From Priapulus caudatus (taxonomy: Eukaryota; Priapulida; Priapulimorpha; Priapulimorphida; Priapulidae), in the NCBI RefSeq assembly GCF_000485595.1, contig NW_014577289.1, positions 655,838 to 681,871 of the forward strand: a stretch of 26,034 bases of DNA, read 5' to 3'. Under the pieces are notes generated by a model that was given only the letters and a program-made list of their open reading frames with translations, ran no database searches and was not told the DNA's origin. This document shows, piece after piece, positions 1 to 11,225 of the stretch; the stretch's first letter is position 1, and each line of letters begins with the position of its first letter. Both the position numbers and the translations under genes were made by a program.

Positions 1-69
<69 letters not shown>

Positions 70-240
70 AAAACAGGCAGGCAGGTAGACAGAGAGATCG
101 ACAGCTATGCAGGCTAAGGGATGGTCAGGTGAACGGGTGGGTAGCTAGCCAGCCAGCCAGCCAGCCAGCCAGACGGCTTGACGGGCAGAGCCTGACAGGC
201 AGACAGGCAGACAAACAGACAGACAAACAGACAGTGGGAC
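1..240. repeat. (ACAG)n microsatellite grading into degenerate CAGG/CCAG repeats
   Basis: The first 68 bases are an almost perfect 4-bp (ACAG)n array. It continues as degenerate CAGG, CCAG and GACAGACA units to about 235. Open frames over it are repeat-encoded (long runs of SQPASQPA-like or CVCL-like residues) and are not genes. Confidence 0.95.
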
Positions 241-1930
241 TACCGAACGAATGCGCGACAGCAAAACAAGAGAACAAAAGAGATGGTGCGGAAAATGACG
301 AGATTGGGGCTATTGAAGGGAGAATGTGGGATGAGAGAGCAGGGCGCAGGGTGTGTGCATGTGTCGATCTCTCTGCTTTCAGCATAGCAACCACATACCC
401 GTCCGCTCATCTCTCGTCGCCCACCAGACGTTAGACTAGCTCGCAACATCAGCAGTCTAAAAATAGACACGCGATACGGAACTTCATTCTACGCATCTCG
501 TACATATAGCGCGCAGAAGAGGAGTCTGTGTGTGGCTGACATTTATCAGTGACAGGCCCCCATTCGCTAGCCTACCAGTTTTGATGCAGGCCAGGATATC
601 TGGCAGTCGTAATTTTTATCTTAGTATCTATCTCCAATGGCTTTAATTTACAAACATTGCGTGTAAACGATGAGACTACTACATGGCACATGGTAACATG
701 TTTTAACTCATACACTCATCGTGTAACTATGTAGGTTTATGGGCAGAATCGACGAGACATGATGCTGGTTCCTGAACACCGAGCGCTCTAACTATATGAA
801 ATACGAAAATTTCACTCGCCTTCTGTTGTTTTGGACTGGATCTTTTCCTGGATATAAATAACAAAATAACAACAAATACTAGAATTTACAAAAATACAAC
901 GAAAACGAAGACATACAATACCACGTGACCGTCAAAGTAAATGTGCTTTGATATCCCGAGGGAATTTACAAATAACACGCCGTATGGTTACTCCGTGTTG
1001 CTTTGTATTGGGCGGAATTATATTTCAGTTCATCTCACTAAGCGTATACTTATAGCTACAAGCTGACGTGCTGTATGTCGTATCGTCGTGCATCGCGCCA
1101 ATCGTCTGATATATCGCTGGGGAAAATCCCTGGTCCGGTGGTGCCTGATCCTCGTCGCCTTCTCAACGCACGCGTGCACGAGTATTTGATTGAAAGAAAA
1201 AAGTTCGGCGCTCTTAATTCTATTTATACCCTCGCGAAACGCGATAGCATCCTCCTCTGCGCTGCAGCTTCCGAGAGAAGCCACGGCTGGCGTGCCGGCG
1301 CCGGGGCTCGCCCGCTCGCGCTCGCACTGACTGGATTGTAGCGCCGGTATTAGGTATTGCCTGCCGACAAGCTAGCCGTGTTTGTTTTCAAACAATCTGT
1401 TTGTTCGCTAGCGGCTAGTATTCGCCGGGCGCATGCGTAGCTGCACGTGAAATACATGTCACGACCTTGAATGTGGCGCCGAAACGCATGTTAAAAACTA
1501 AAGTGCATCTTGTCTAAAGCAATTCTTCTTCGCTCTTTACTTTCTGATGCTCTCTCATTAATATTCCGTTTGCCCCCACATCGCGTAGGCTTTATGTTAT
1601 ATTATATAAGGCAATCTGTTGCCATTGATCAACTTTATTACTTAGTATTCATACATTAAAAAACATAATTATATCCCAATAAATCGCAATTTATAATTAA
1701 TTAAAATATGTGAATGTATTTAATATCCAGGCATGTGCGAATAATTATATGTCTGATGGGATTATTCGTATAAAGCTTACAATTAACATAAACTAATGAA
1801 CATGGATCTGTCACGTGTCACAACGTGCTCATCGTCACATATGACTGGAGCGAACGTCTGAATTAAATTTAGCCTTGATTATTTTTAATAACCTGTTTTC
1901 CTCTCGGTGGAATTGCGCGTAGCGATGACG
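241..1930. other. anonymous non-coding DNA
   Basis: I see no convincing exon, RNA gene or transposon here. Longer open frames at 1075-1341 (+) and 1030-1284 (-) overlap each other, match no family I recognise and lie over a GC-rich patch. The stretch 1560-1900 is AT-rich. If the first gene has upstream exons, this part could be its intron or 5' flank. Confidence 0.6.
1218..1345 (+). promoter_or_regulatory. possible TATA/CpG-rich core promoter
   Basis: A TATTTATA box at 1221-1228 is followed about 30 bases later by a pyrimidine-rich segment (cctcctctgc). From about 1260 to 1345 the sequence is strongly GC- and CpG-rich within an otherwise AT-rich region. This resembles a core promoter reading rightward, toward the gene at 3951-8790. 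No transcript start or first exon can be proved, so this is a weak call. Confidence 0.22.
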
Positions 1931-1935
1931 TGAAT

Positions 1936-2117
1936 GGGAGTCAGAGAGAAAGAGAGAAAGAGAGAGAGAGAGAGAGAGAGGAGGGGGAGAGCGAGCAAAA
2001 GATAGAGAAAGATAAACAAAGAATCCGAGAGGGATAAACTGAAAGAAAATTATACAGATAGACGGAAAGAGATTAAGAGCAAGCGAGAGAGATAGAGAGC
2101 GTTAGAAAGAGCGAAAG

Positions 2118-2180
<63 letters not shown>
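1936..2180. repeat. (GA)n-rich purine tract
   Basis: A polypurine region begins near 1940 with GAGAAAGA units. It becomes an uninterrupted (GA)n run from about 2121 to 2180. The end of the run abuts the truncated left side of the foldback element at 2181, so the tract marks one edge of the duplicated block. Confidence 0.95.
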
Positions 2181-2183
<3 letters not shown>

Positions 2184-2561
2184 ACCAGTACCAGTAATAG
2201 TCTTAATGTTTGATTTGACCTAATAACTTCACTTCAATACCGTCCAATACACCGCTGCAACACACATTCCTATAGCGTGCACACCATTGTGCACAAATAC
2301 ACAGTAGGCCTAATACTAACTTAACTAAGTAATATAGGGTAAAACACAGTTATATAGTAACCCTATATTACTGTGTATTTGTGCACAATGGCGTGCGCGC
2401 TATAGGAATGTGTGTTGCAGCGGTGTATTGGACGGTATTGAAATGAAGTTATTAGGTCAAATCAAACATTAAGACTATTACTGGTACTGGTAGGTATAGT
2501 ACTGACAAGTTGTATTTATGAACCATCATTTTATTATTGAAATGGCCCAAGTGCCCGTGTG
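2181..2561. mobile_element. foldback MITE, copy 1 (left end truncated)
   Basis: The left arm at about 2181-2307 (cctaccagtaccagtaatag...) returns as its reverse complement at about 2365-2496. A short AT-rich centre around 2310-2360 separates the arms. The right terminus continues through gacaagttgtatttatgaac to end near gcccgtgtg at 2561. The matching outer part of the left arm is missing, cut off by the (GA)n tract. The same family is present at 12680-13515 and 13516-13965. It has no coding capacity, so it is a non-autonomous element. The termini (CACnnGG...ACTTGG) and the 8-bp duplication at a relative suggest hAT or P-type transposition; that assignment is inference. Confidence 0.8.
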
Positions 2562-2616
2562 AAGGCCTATTTTACTTTACCGTTTTATTAAGCAATCTGA
2601 TGCTCAAGTCGTCTAA

Positions 2617-2857
2617 AGGGGGACTTATGTCGGGCTTGCGAGCCGACTCGACTGGAAGCAACTGGCTGCAATTCACTGCGACTGCAGTGCTTAGGTCGGT
2701 CGACTGCGACGCGACTGCCTGCGACTGGCCGCCACTAGTTGCTCGGAATAGAACAGTGGGCAACTGGACGCAACTAGTCGCTGCCGATCGCTTCCAGTTG
2801 CTCGAAATCCAGTTGCTTCCAATCGAGTCGGCTCGCAAGCCCAACATAAGCCCCCCT
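2617..2857. mobile_element. PIF/Harbinger-like MITE with TAA duplication, copy 1
   Basis: This is a 241-bp element with inverted termini of about 47 bp. It starts AGGGGGACTTATGTCGGGCT and the right end is the near-perfect reverse complement, finishing ...AGCCCCCCT. Three-base direct repeats TAA sit at 2614-2616 and 2858-2860. A 3-bp TWA duplication is the known signature of PIF/Harbinger elements; assigning this one to that group is inference because there is no transposase. The interior repeats GCAACTGG/CCAGTTGC-type words. A second copy lies at 14022-14263. Confidence 0.82.
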
Positions 2858-3053
2858 TAACGTAACATCCTGACCCCGGTATATAAATCACCATTAACAT
2901 CACTCACTTTCTAACTCTTACGCGGTAAAGGTGTTACTGGGGACACACATGCCATCATATTATTCGATAGCATAGAGTAACCATTGGTTAAATTAATTGG
3001 TTCAATGCAATGCCAATGATTGTTTGCTTGTTTTCCCCCTTCAGTACTACTAC

Positions 3054-3266
3054 TAGATACAATAATGTAACCCAACAAGAGTAGGGTTACAACGCGAACC
3101 TATTCTTTTCTTTGGAGGAGCCCCTGAGTGATTCACTCAGGGCGGTTTTATGATGCGTTTTTCGAGACTAGAACTTCCAAACTGGGTTTATTCTAAACAC
3201 GAATCTTTCTCCACTATCCTGGGACTTGCTATGTATCACAATACTCTGTATTGAACTAATATAACC
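3054..3266. repeat. long terminal inverted repeat arm, copy 1 (MULE-like element)
   Basis: The arm begins TAGATACAATAATGTAACCC just after TACTACTAC (3045-3053). It runs to ctaatataacc at 3266. It is the reverse complement of 17711-17924, where the same TACTACTAC word follows the terminus. It includes a local palindrome, cctgagtgattcactcagg, near 3124-3142. Here the element lost its right half, because the block ends at the (TA)n tract near 3829. Confidence 0.75.
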
Positions 3267-3829
3267 CAGGGGTCGAAATTAGCGGTATCCCGATATCCGC
3301 GGGATAGTAGATTCTTGTGTTGGATACCAGATTTCAATGCTTAGTATCCCGCCAGGATAATAAAAAAAAATCGCCAAAATCGGGTGGTTGTGCATATTTG
3401 CACAAGTTGAGTGTTGTGCATATTTGCAAGCGTAAGCATAAAGCCCGGTGCACATGTGGCGATTTTTATCGACAGTACCGGCGATTCTGTTGCCAGCAAC
3501 AAAATCGCCGAGAAATCGCCACGTGTGCGCTGCACGGCGTCACCGATTTTGACGCCAGAAACTCGTCGCTGGAATATCAAACATGTTTGATATTTGTTGC
3601 CGAGTCGCTGAACAATCGCTACGTGTGCGCTGACCAGGCGGCGGATTCAGGCAACAGTTTTTGGATTAACCAATCAAATGCATGATTTGAAGCACGTGAT
3701 CAAATATTGGCAGCGCCCGTGGTGTGGTTTGGACAGGTCACGTACAGTTCATACAGTGGTATGTCGCTGACAGATGGTTGCATTGTCGCCGGGTGCCGCA
3801 CACGTGGCGATTTTTATCGCCAGTACTGA
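3267..3829. mobile_element. left part of hAT-like element with inserted MITE, copy 1 (truncated)
   Basis: The left end CAGGGGTCGAAATT at 3267 matches hAT-type termini and is preceded by TAACC. From about 3439 a second, nested element starts, with terminus AAAGCCCGGTGCACATGTGG followed by tandem gatttttatcg words. Its right end and the rest of the hAT-like element are missing here, replaced by (TA)n at 3830. The fuller version is at 14712-15983. Confidence 0.7.
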
Positions 3830-3950
3830 ATATATATATATATATAAACACGCAGAGAGACAAGGCTACAGATGCGGAGAAAGGGGGCAGGTGGGAGAAG
3901 AGCTTCATGGGTCGCCGTAACACATTCGATGGTCGCTATACTCTCTGCAG

Positions 3951-4212
3951 GGTAGGAGCAGCCGGTCAGTATGGCGCGCCCACGACTCCCACGCATTCGA
4001 CCGTCTACGGCGACTCGCACCAGCCGATGTACCACACCCAGTCTCAGACGCTGCCGCGAGCTGCCAAGCCGGAGCCTCGCCCTCAGTACCAGTCGCCGTC
4101 GTTCTACGCTGAACAGAGGAGAAGGCGGGGCGGCGGCGGGCCCCACCCTCTGAGCCAACTGCACGACGTGCAACGCGAAAGGGCAGCTGAGAGGGCGGCA
4201 ATCGAGAGACAG
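3951..4212 (+). CDS. exon 1 of the Ser/Pro/Tyr-rich gene
   Basis: The acceptor ctatactctctgcag ends at 3950 and the donor gtaaat starts at 4213. The exon reads VGAAGQYGAPTTPTHSTVYG... and ends ...AAIERQ. The same frame stays open upstream to an ATG at 3907 (MGRRNTFDGRYTLCR), so an unspliced start is possible. The splice reading is preferred for its good pyrimidine tract. Confidence 0.75.
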
Positions 4213-5764
4213 GTAAATGACTACCGTTAGCCAGGTATATTATAGATAGACAGATTTGAGGCTACCTTTAGACAGGTATGAGCACACCTCTAGAGAGGTA
4301 TGTGATAGTATGGTATATGATAGTTTAGGCAGGTACCCACGATATGTATTATCAGGAGGGAATAATAACTATTATCTATCAATATATCTATCAATATATC
4401 TATATATATATATCTGATCTATCAATATTATCTATCTATTATTATCAATATATAATCTATTATTATTCACTCCTGGTATTATCATTCCACCTATAAGTGG
4501 TGCTAATCACCCGTAAAGAAATATCACCAACAACCCAGCAACTTTCAATGAGCAACTGAACTCTCTCCATATGCGTACTTCACGATGAATTATAGATTCA
4601 TCCTACGGCTGGACTAGTGTGCAGCTGATGTTGGTAATCTAGTTATCGCTAATAATAACTCCTGAACCAATATAGCATAAGTATCATAATACAGGCCAGC
4701 TAGGGTGTATTCGGTATCATTAATTTTTGAGTGAAACTGTTTGGTATAGCTTTGTTGACTCATGGCGCACTATCTTCGACAGTTAATACAAAAATACAAC
4801 AAAATACGTGAAAATCAACCCATTAACGGAGATAACATTCGCGTGAGCGTTACGAGCGTAGTGGAGGAGCGGCGCTTGTTATGCAACTAGCACGCCTAAC
4901 CGGAAAGCAAAATCGTGTGAACCACAAGTGCAGTCAGAGCACGTATATCATATTATGATACACGTGCTCTGGTGCAGCTAATGTACGCAGCGCCATTCGA
5001 TTACACGATCACCTTTTTCCGCCGAGAATCAAATGATCTATTTAGTTATTCAATTCATTAATTTAATAATAATAATAATAATAATTATTATTATTATTAT
5101 TAACTGTCAACGACAATAATCGTGCTTTGCTGTGACGTTTGCAGCCGTTCCGTAGCAAGCAGCTGATCATGCCGTCGGTGAAGACCACCTGGGATCTACC
5201 GACAGGTTCCTACATGAAGCTGTGGAGGAACCCGGAGTCAGAGGTCGTTAACCGTGACATGGGAGCCGGCGTGCAGTACGGTCCGCCGCCTCCCGCCGCG
5301 CAGCATCACGCTCCGCCGCCTCCCGCCGCGCAGCATCACGCTCCCACCGCGCCCCGCCACGCCGTCAGGTCGGCGCCCGCCCGCCAGGAGGCGCAGCGTC
5401 GCGACGAGCCGTTCTCGCCGACGCACGACGATAAGAGAATGGCGGAGAGCTTGCGACGCTCGCTGACCGACGCGTCGTCGTCCGCCCCGCATTACCGTCC
5501 GTCCGGCTCTCAGAGCAGTTCGACGGTTGCCGGGCGCTTCTACGTCCCGAGCGACGACTCCGGAGCCCGGTGGTCGGCGCAGGGGCAGCAGCCCTCACCG
5601 ATGAACGTCTACTCAACCGTTACGAAGAGCCACAGCCACGGACCGGGAAGCCATGGGTAGGTGCAGCTCCGCATGTACAATACTTACATTCCTCCACGGA
5701 GTGATGAGTGTACCGGAAATCGTAGGCCTACTCTGATACCCGGTTCTTACGTTACAGACAAGCC

Positions 5765-5804
<40 letters not shown>

Positions 5805-7024
5805 GACAAGAGTATACCGATATATGGTTTTAAGCGTTGAAAAACCTATTCGTAAATGCTTCGTAAATAAATGAAACTATTTATTGCCTGATAAGCGGAA
5901 CGTCTAGGAATCGGGATAGAAATGTAATAAAAATATGCCACAGTGTTCCATCACGTTGAAATTGCCGAGCTGAGTTACCGTTTCGCTTCTATATTAATTA
6001 CATAACCTGATGTGATGACGTCATCATCATCAATCGTCGATTAAATTAATTCGGTCAGTTTTACTGGAATGTAACGCTTTAAACTGAATGATGATGACAG
6101 TAACATTATATGTATGCCGCCCGCATGACGTGTAACGAGTAGCTACTATATCTTATCAATGAATTAACCGCACATACAGGCTTACAGTTATTGAGATATC
6201 CAGTAAGGGCGGAGCTAAAATGTCACTGCAGTCAACCGGCAGCAGCACGCACAACTAACCATGGACTTTGTCGTCGAAATTGAAACGACTCAGGTGTTTC
6301 GAAGATCCATAATACTAGTAATGAATCATTCGTTTTTATTCACACCTAGAAATATCGCAGCGTATTTACTCGCATTCACTCTTATCGAAAAACTCACAAC
6401 TACAAGAATTACCTGTTATCCGAAAACGTAGGATCTGCAGTAACTATAAGGATTATCTTCGATTACTATAAGAATTTGACGTTATTTCTAATTGATTAGC
6501 TTTTAGATATTGATTTTTTTAATCTTCGAACAGACTGAAACCAGCTGCTCCTGCTCTGATCACTAATTTGACTGTTATCAAAATACCTTTCCCAAATTAA
6601 AATATTCTATATATCAATCTAACAGAAATCGGAAATCAATAATAACGTGTTCAATATCGGCAATAATCTTCTATTAATTTATCCAAGCGCTAATCATACA
6701 TAGCACATATGTATTATTAGCTCTTGATTGATCTAATACATTCCTGCTTTTCATAGCCGCATTCAGATGTTTATCTGTGTTTTCCTGTAAATTTTTTTGC
6801 GACAGGTATTCGTCGAAAACCAGCACTGACGGCTATTCATATTCCTCCTCGTACAACAGGTGAAGTAGTGCTTAAGTCCTAAGCCCTGCCAAATTGATTT
6901 AAAAGCGGTAGTGCATTGCAAGACTAGTTAGCTCCTATACGTGTCAGGCTCTACCTTTTAGCAGCACAATTTGCATAATCAATATAAACACTTTATGCAC
7001 AGTCTCTTTCCCTTCCCCACTCCC

Positions 7025-7056
<32 letters not shown>

Positions 7057-7528
7057 GTTGCTAGTGAATAGGAATGCGTTTGTGTCAGTCTAGATTAATG
7101 TCCGATTCATTCACGTTTAGACTTACACGTGTATACCCTGAACAAACAGTAACGAACCGTGTGAGTGATTGCTACTCATTATGTCGACGATCTGAGCCCT
7201 CCTAGTTATGCTCGTTGACGCATCTGTTGTAGGAGTAAACTTACCTTTCACCACATAGCCGATATTGCATCGCGTTTGTCTTCAGACTGATCGATTTCTG
7301 TTGATCGTATTTTCCGTGAATGATTTTGTCGTTGTGGAATCTTCGCGCTATATTTAGGGTTACAAACGCGTGAAGGCACATTTATCTTACACACGCACAC
7401 GCACACGCACACGCACACGCACACGCACACGCACACGCACACGCACACGACACACGCACACGCACACACACACACACACACACGCGCGCGCCACATACAC
7501 ACACACACACACACACACAACACATACA

Positions 7529-7574
<46 letters not shown>

Positions 7575-7657
7575 ACACGCACACGCACACGCACACGCAC
7601 ACGCACGCGCAACGCACACGCACACGCACACACACACACACGGCCGTCGCGGCCTCA

Positions 7658-7737
<80 letters not shown>

Positions 7738-8790
7738 ACACACTTAAATTTTCCAATTAATACTACCTTTCTCTGACAACAAATACAGTGTAAATTATTA
7801 ATTAGATTGAGTAGTATAGGGATATATTTGACGGACACGCGTCTCGAAATCAAAACGACATCACATGTTCTATTTGTTTTTGACCGCATGATTCACGCTT
7901 TACGCTTCTAGTTCATCGCATGTTTAACAATTTAATAATCATTAATTTTATTATATTTGATGATGTTTAATAGTTAAATAAGCTCTGGCGATCCGTGAAT
8001 TGGTCGATGTGGGCCAGTAGTGTATCAGTCGGAATGGGAATGCAGAGTAATGTTTTGCCAGAGACGAAACAGTATCGACGAAAAACAGATGAAATACTTT
8101 TGCTGGTATGCATGACATGTCTGCATGCGTGTCACAATTTAAATTTAAACACCAACAACATCGAAATGCCAATTTTATGAATAAGTTCCTTCTGGCTTTT
8201 ACGCTCGATTAATTATAACCCCTTTCCGTATACTAACAACATACGCGTACTCGTTCTCGCCCGACGTTACACGCCATTCTCCCAAATTGTTACATACTAT
8301 TCACCCCCAATGTTACACATTATTCTTCCCCAAGTTACATGCCAGTTTCTCCCATTAGTAAACACTATTCCCACACGTTGTAACACTTTCCCCTTTACTG
8401 TTTCATACTGTTACCCCTCCGTTACACACTATTCTCCCCCCATGTTACACACAACTCTCCTTCGATATTTCGCACTATTCTCCCCCAATGTTACACGATA
8501 TTCTCTCCCAGCGTTGCACACTATTATTCCTTATTGTTACATATTATTCTTCATCCACTGTTAAACACTATTCTCCTGCACTGTTACACACTCTCCTCGC
8601 GTTGCATCCTTCTTTATCACGATTTTTCTTTAATCGCAGCTCCAACTACATGGCGAGCAACCGGGGTGGAACCAGCTACCAGTTGGCGCCTAACGAGGCC
8701 ATGGCTTCAGGGGCGTTGATGGTTCAGGAGAGCGAACCCTACGTGACAAAACCGGTCAACGAACTCCGCTCCATGTATAGCCAATACTGA
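3951..8790 (+). CDS. 3' end of an unrecognised Ser/Pro/Tyr-rich protein gene (spliced)
   Basis: Four exons join in frame: 3951-4212, 5145-5656, 6806-6859 and 8640-8790, with a TGA stop at 8788-8790. Junction phases agree at every intron (0, 2, 2), and all have GT/AG ends (gtaaat, gtaggt, gtgaag donors). The joined product is about 325 residues with no cysteine. It is rich in Ser, Pro, Gln, His and Tyr, and I see no signal peptide or membrane segment. Features in order: a Tyr/Pro/Gln-rich segment, an Arg/Glu helix-like stretch (QRERAAERAAIERQ), a more ordered-looking block containing KTTWDLPTGSYMKLWRNPES, a tandem PPPPAAQHHA pair, a Ser-rich region and the C-terminus VNELRSMYSQY. Exon 1 starts in phase 2, so upstream coding exons are expected; alternatively the ATG at 3907 is in frame and could be a start. 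I do not recognise the family. A cytoskeletal or scaffold role would be a guess. Confidence 0.8.
4213..5144 (+). other. intron 1 with AT repeats and a hairpin
   Basis: The 932-bp intron has TATC/TATA-rich sequence at about 4370-4460, a strong hairpin at 4935-4971, and a self-complementary (AAT)n/(ATT)n stretch near 5067-5100. The acceptor is tgctgtgacgtttgcag. Confidence 0.7.
4935..4971. repeat. near-perfect hairpin, stem 17 bp, loop 3 nt
   Basis: CAGAGCACGTATATCAT pairs with ATGATACACGTGCTCTG with one mismatch. A weaker outer inverted repeat (about 4900-4920 against 5002-5022, with cgtgtgaa/ttacacg words) suggests the core of a decayed foldback element. It lies in intron 1. Confidence 0.7.
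5145..5656 (+). CDS. exon 2 of the Ser/Pro/Tyr-rich gene
   Basis: This is the largest exon, 512 bp. It carries the most gene-like block (PFRSKQLIMPSVKTTWDLPT onward) and an exact 30-bp tandem repeat giving PPPPAAQHHA twice. It is GC-rich (third-position C/G bias) against AT-rich introns, which supports coding. The donor gtaggt begins at 5657; the unspliced frame would hit TAG immediately. Confidence 0.85.
5657..6805 (+). other. intron 2
   Basis: The 1149-bp intron contains an (AAT)n array at about 5764-5804 and a palindromic TGACGTCA site at 6016-6023. The rest is AT-rich anonymous sequence. It ends in a T-rich tract and gcgacag. Confidence 0.7.
6806..6859 (+). CDS. exon 3 (54 bp, Tyr/Ser-rich)
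   Basis: The acceptor is atttttttgcgacag and the donor gtgaag starts at 6860. With GG from exon 2 it reads GYSSKTSTDGYSYSSSYN, then AG completes a Ser codon with exon 4. Its length is a multiple of three, so skipping it would keep the frame. Confidence 0.78.
7390..7742. repeat. (CACACG)n and (CA)n compound microsatellite
   Basis: Alternating purine-pyrimidine arrays run for about 350 bp: hexameric CACACG first, then (CA)n blocks with CG-containing interruptions. Long frames in all six phases here are repeat artefacts (Thr-His or Cys-Val runs). Confidence 0.97.
8262..8605. repeat. degenerate minisatellite of about 23-26 bp, around 13 units
   Basis: The unit resembles GTTACACACTATTCTCCCCC and recurs with variable length and substitutions from gacgttacacgcc near 8262 to the last tgttacacactctcc near 8582-8600. 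It makes the + strand strongly pyrimidine-rich up to the last acceptor at 8639. Confidence 0.85.
8640..8790 (+). CDS. terminal exon 4 of the Ser/Pro/Tyr-rich gene
   Basis: The acceptor is gatttttctttaatcgcag. The exon reads (S)SNYMASNRGGTSYQLAPNEA and ends VNELRSMYSQY, TGA. It is GC-richer than its flanks and the phase matches exon 3. The C-terminal MYSQY could be a short linear motif, but I know of no specific partner. Confidence 0.83.
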
Positions 8791-10140
8791 GTTACGTCAT
8801 GCGAATTCGGAGTGACGTCATCGCCGGCGGTCCCACCATCGTTTCCGGCAGCGCGTGTTAATCGACGCTCGTTTGCTTTCGCGGAAGGTTTTCGGCGTAT
8901 TTCTGACAATTAATCGATTTCATTAAAAAATAATCACCTGGCGCGTATACGTGCTAAAAGTTGATTCGCGATATTTAACATAACAACGGCTGGATTTCAT
9001 CTCTAAATCGGCTTCGGGAGTGTTAGCAGCCAGTATAGCTTAGTTCCTGACGTGGTGCATTAGCCACCATAATGAGCTGATTACTACGTTGCAGGTTTGC
9101 CTAGTGCATTGGTTCTTAACGTTTTTTTTCTGGTTCCTTCCAAATTATGGCCGAGTGGCTATCTTGATAGGTGACCTGACATCGCAGTGAGTCTTGGACT
9201 CTAAACAAACGATCCAACACTCGCTGGAAGTCTGCTTGAGATGGCTTCCAACGGACTTATATTAGATTGCGACACAAGAGTTAAGAATTACGGAACTAGA
9301 ACGTTCGTCTGGTGATATGTCTCATGGCAGTAATATATCGACTACCAATGTTGGAATCGTGCGTCCTACGTTATCTAGTTTCGGGAAAATGCAAACCTTT
9401 ACCAGAATTTTTGATAAAATTCAAAGTAAATAAAAAATGGCATATTTAAATTTAATTGAAATAACCGAACAAAGTTATTTCAAATTCAGCTATTTGTAAA
9501 GCAATCACTATATATAGGGCCTATATTGGTTGAAATCTCTCGAATTTCTACATTAATTGAGAAAGGTAGTGACATAGAGAAAGTACTCATTTGAAGACAA
9601 TATGGCTAATTATGAGAAAATAACTGCTCAATTTCTAAAAGTTATATTATTAGACGTTTAATATATACACTCGATTATTTACTATTTATAACAGGTATAA
9701 TAAATCTCAACTTTGTTACGTAGTGGTTAGAATATTTTGAAATTTCATCAGTGTGTGCTGACCATGAAATTGACTAGTGCTGCTTAGCCAGGATGTCTCT
9801 CCAACATAGCATTATTTCAATTATTTAGTTGACATGGTTGTAGAAACGTATAAATAGGTTGTATCGAATGTAGAATAAATTATGTATCTAATAATCCGCA
9901 AACGCAAATGGAGATGGACATTCATTTCATAGACTTAGGCATCTTATACTTTTGTTGGCATTGCTTATCTGTTAAAACATTTTGTAAACGGAATCTCTGT
10001 AAACGCTAGTTGGTGTACACGTTTTTAACCGGGAAAAAAAGGTTTATTGAACGGATAAAAATGCACTGCTGGGGCAGCGTACCATTACGCGGGCTCTGTT
10101 ACCGAATGATTTTTCATTAAAATAAAAAACGAAACAGCAT
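8791..10140 (+). other. 3' UTR/flank of the first gene, then anonymous DNA
   Basis: A perfect TGACGTCA lies at 8813-8820. AATAAA words occur at 9429-9434 and 10121-10126 and are candidate poly(A) signals; I cannot choose between them. Around 9109-9140 a ggttcttaacgtttttttt segment resembles the end of some hAT elements but has no clear partner. No gene is visible. Confidence 0.5.
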
Positions 10141-10505
10141 AAGTTTCCTTTGTGTGATATTTATACGTGCACACGCAGCTCACACGTACGCGCACACGCG
10201 CACCACCCACACATCTATGAGACTGGAAGAAACGTAAATGTACAACAAGAAATAAAAATAAGCATGAACAGGATCGTCAAAATTCCACGTGGAGTAAAAA
10301 AACTTATGGCAAAATTGTAGGAATCATTCAAGAAGGCCTAAGGTCGTAATAGAGTACCTAATTCTGCACATGTGTGACTTTTATATCGATAGTATGCGTC
10401 AAAATTGGTCAGGCAACCTCAGGTCCCGCCCTAGTTGATCTACCAGGGCCGTTACAAGCTGTTGGGGCGCAAAGCCACATGCAGTTACGCCAGTTCCATC
10501 TGTTT
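10141..10505. other. anonymous DNA
   Basis: A short CAC-rich patch lies at about 10170-10210. Nothing else is identifiable. Confidence 0.6.
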
Positions 10506-11160
<655 letters not shown>

Positions 11161-11225
11161 ATATATATATATATATATATACATGTATATATATATATAT
11201 TATATAATATAAGTAGTATAATATT

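Larger units (their letters stand above)
6860..8639 (+). other. intron 3 with (TA)n, (CA)n and minisatellite
   Basis: The 1780-bp intron holds (TA)n at about 7026-7056, mixed CA/CACACG repeats at 7390-7742 and a degenerate minisatellite at about 8262-8605 that runs almost to the acceptor. No coding sequence is apparent in it. Confidence 0.75.

Noticed and set aside
125-470. Open frames of 76-101 residues on both strands
   Set aside because: They overlap one another, and are composed of the ACAG/CCAG repeat and its flank with Cys/Leu/Ala or Gln/Thr runs; no domain or splice support.
1030-1341. Overlapping frames of 88 (+) and 84 (-) residues
   Set aside because: Mutually overlapping, in a GC-rich patch that opens frames by chance; no recognised motif.
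3317-3685. 122-residue + frame
   Set aside because: It lies wholly within the hAT-like element and its nested MITE, and its indel-rich copy at 14.8 kb does not keep the frame.
3907-3950. ATG at 3907 as certain start of the first gene
   Set aside because: It is in frame and possible, but the acceptor at 3950 is good and the exon phase implies an upstream exon; left as an alternative.
7248-7889. Several 80-125-residue frames on both strands
   Set aside because: All are translations of CA/CACACG repeats.
9109-9305. hAT-like terminus ggttcttaacgtttttttt with possible partner gagttaagaattac
   Set aside because: Only about eight bases pair and no target duplication is visible.
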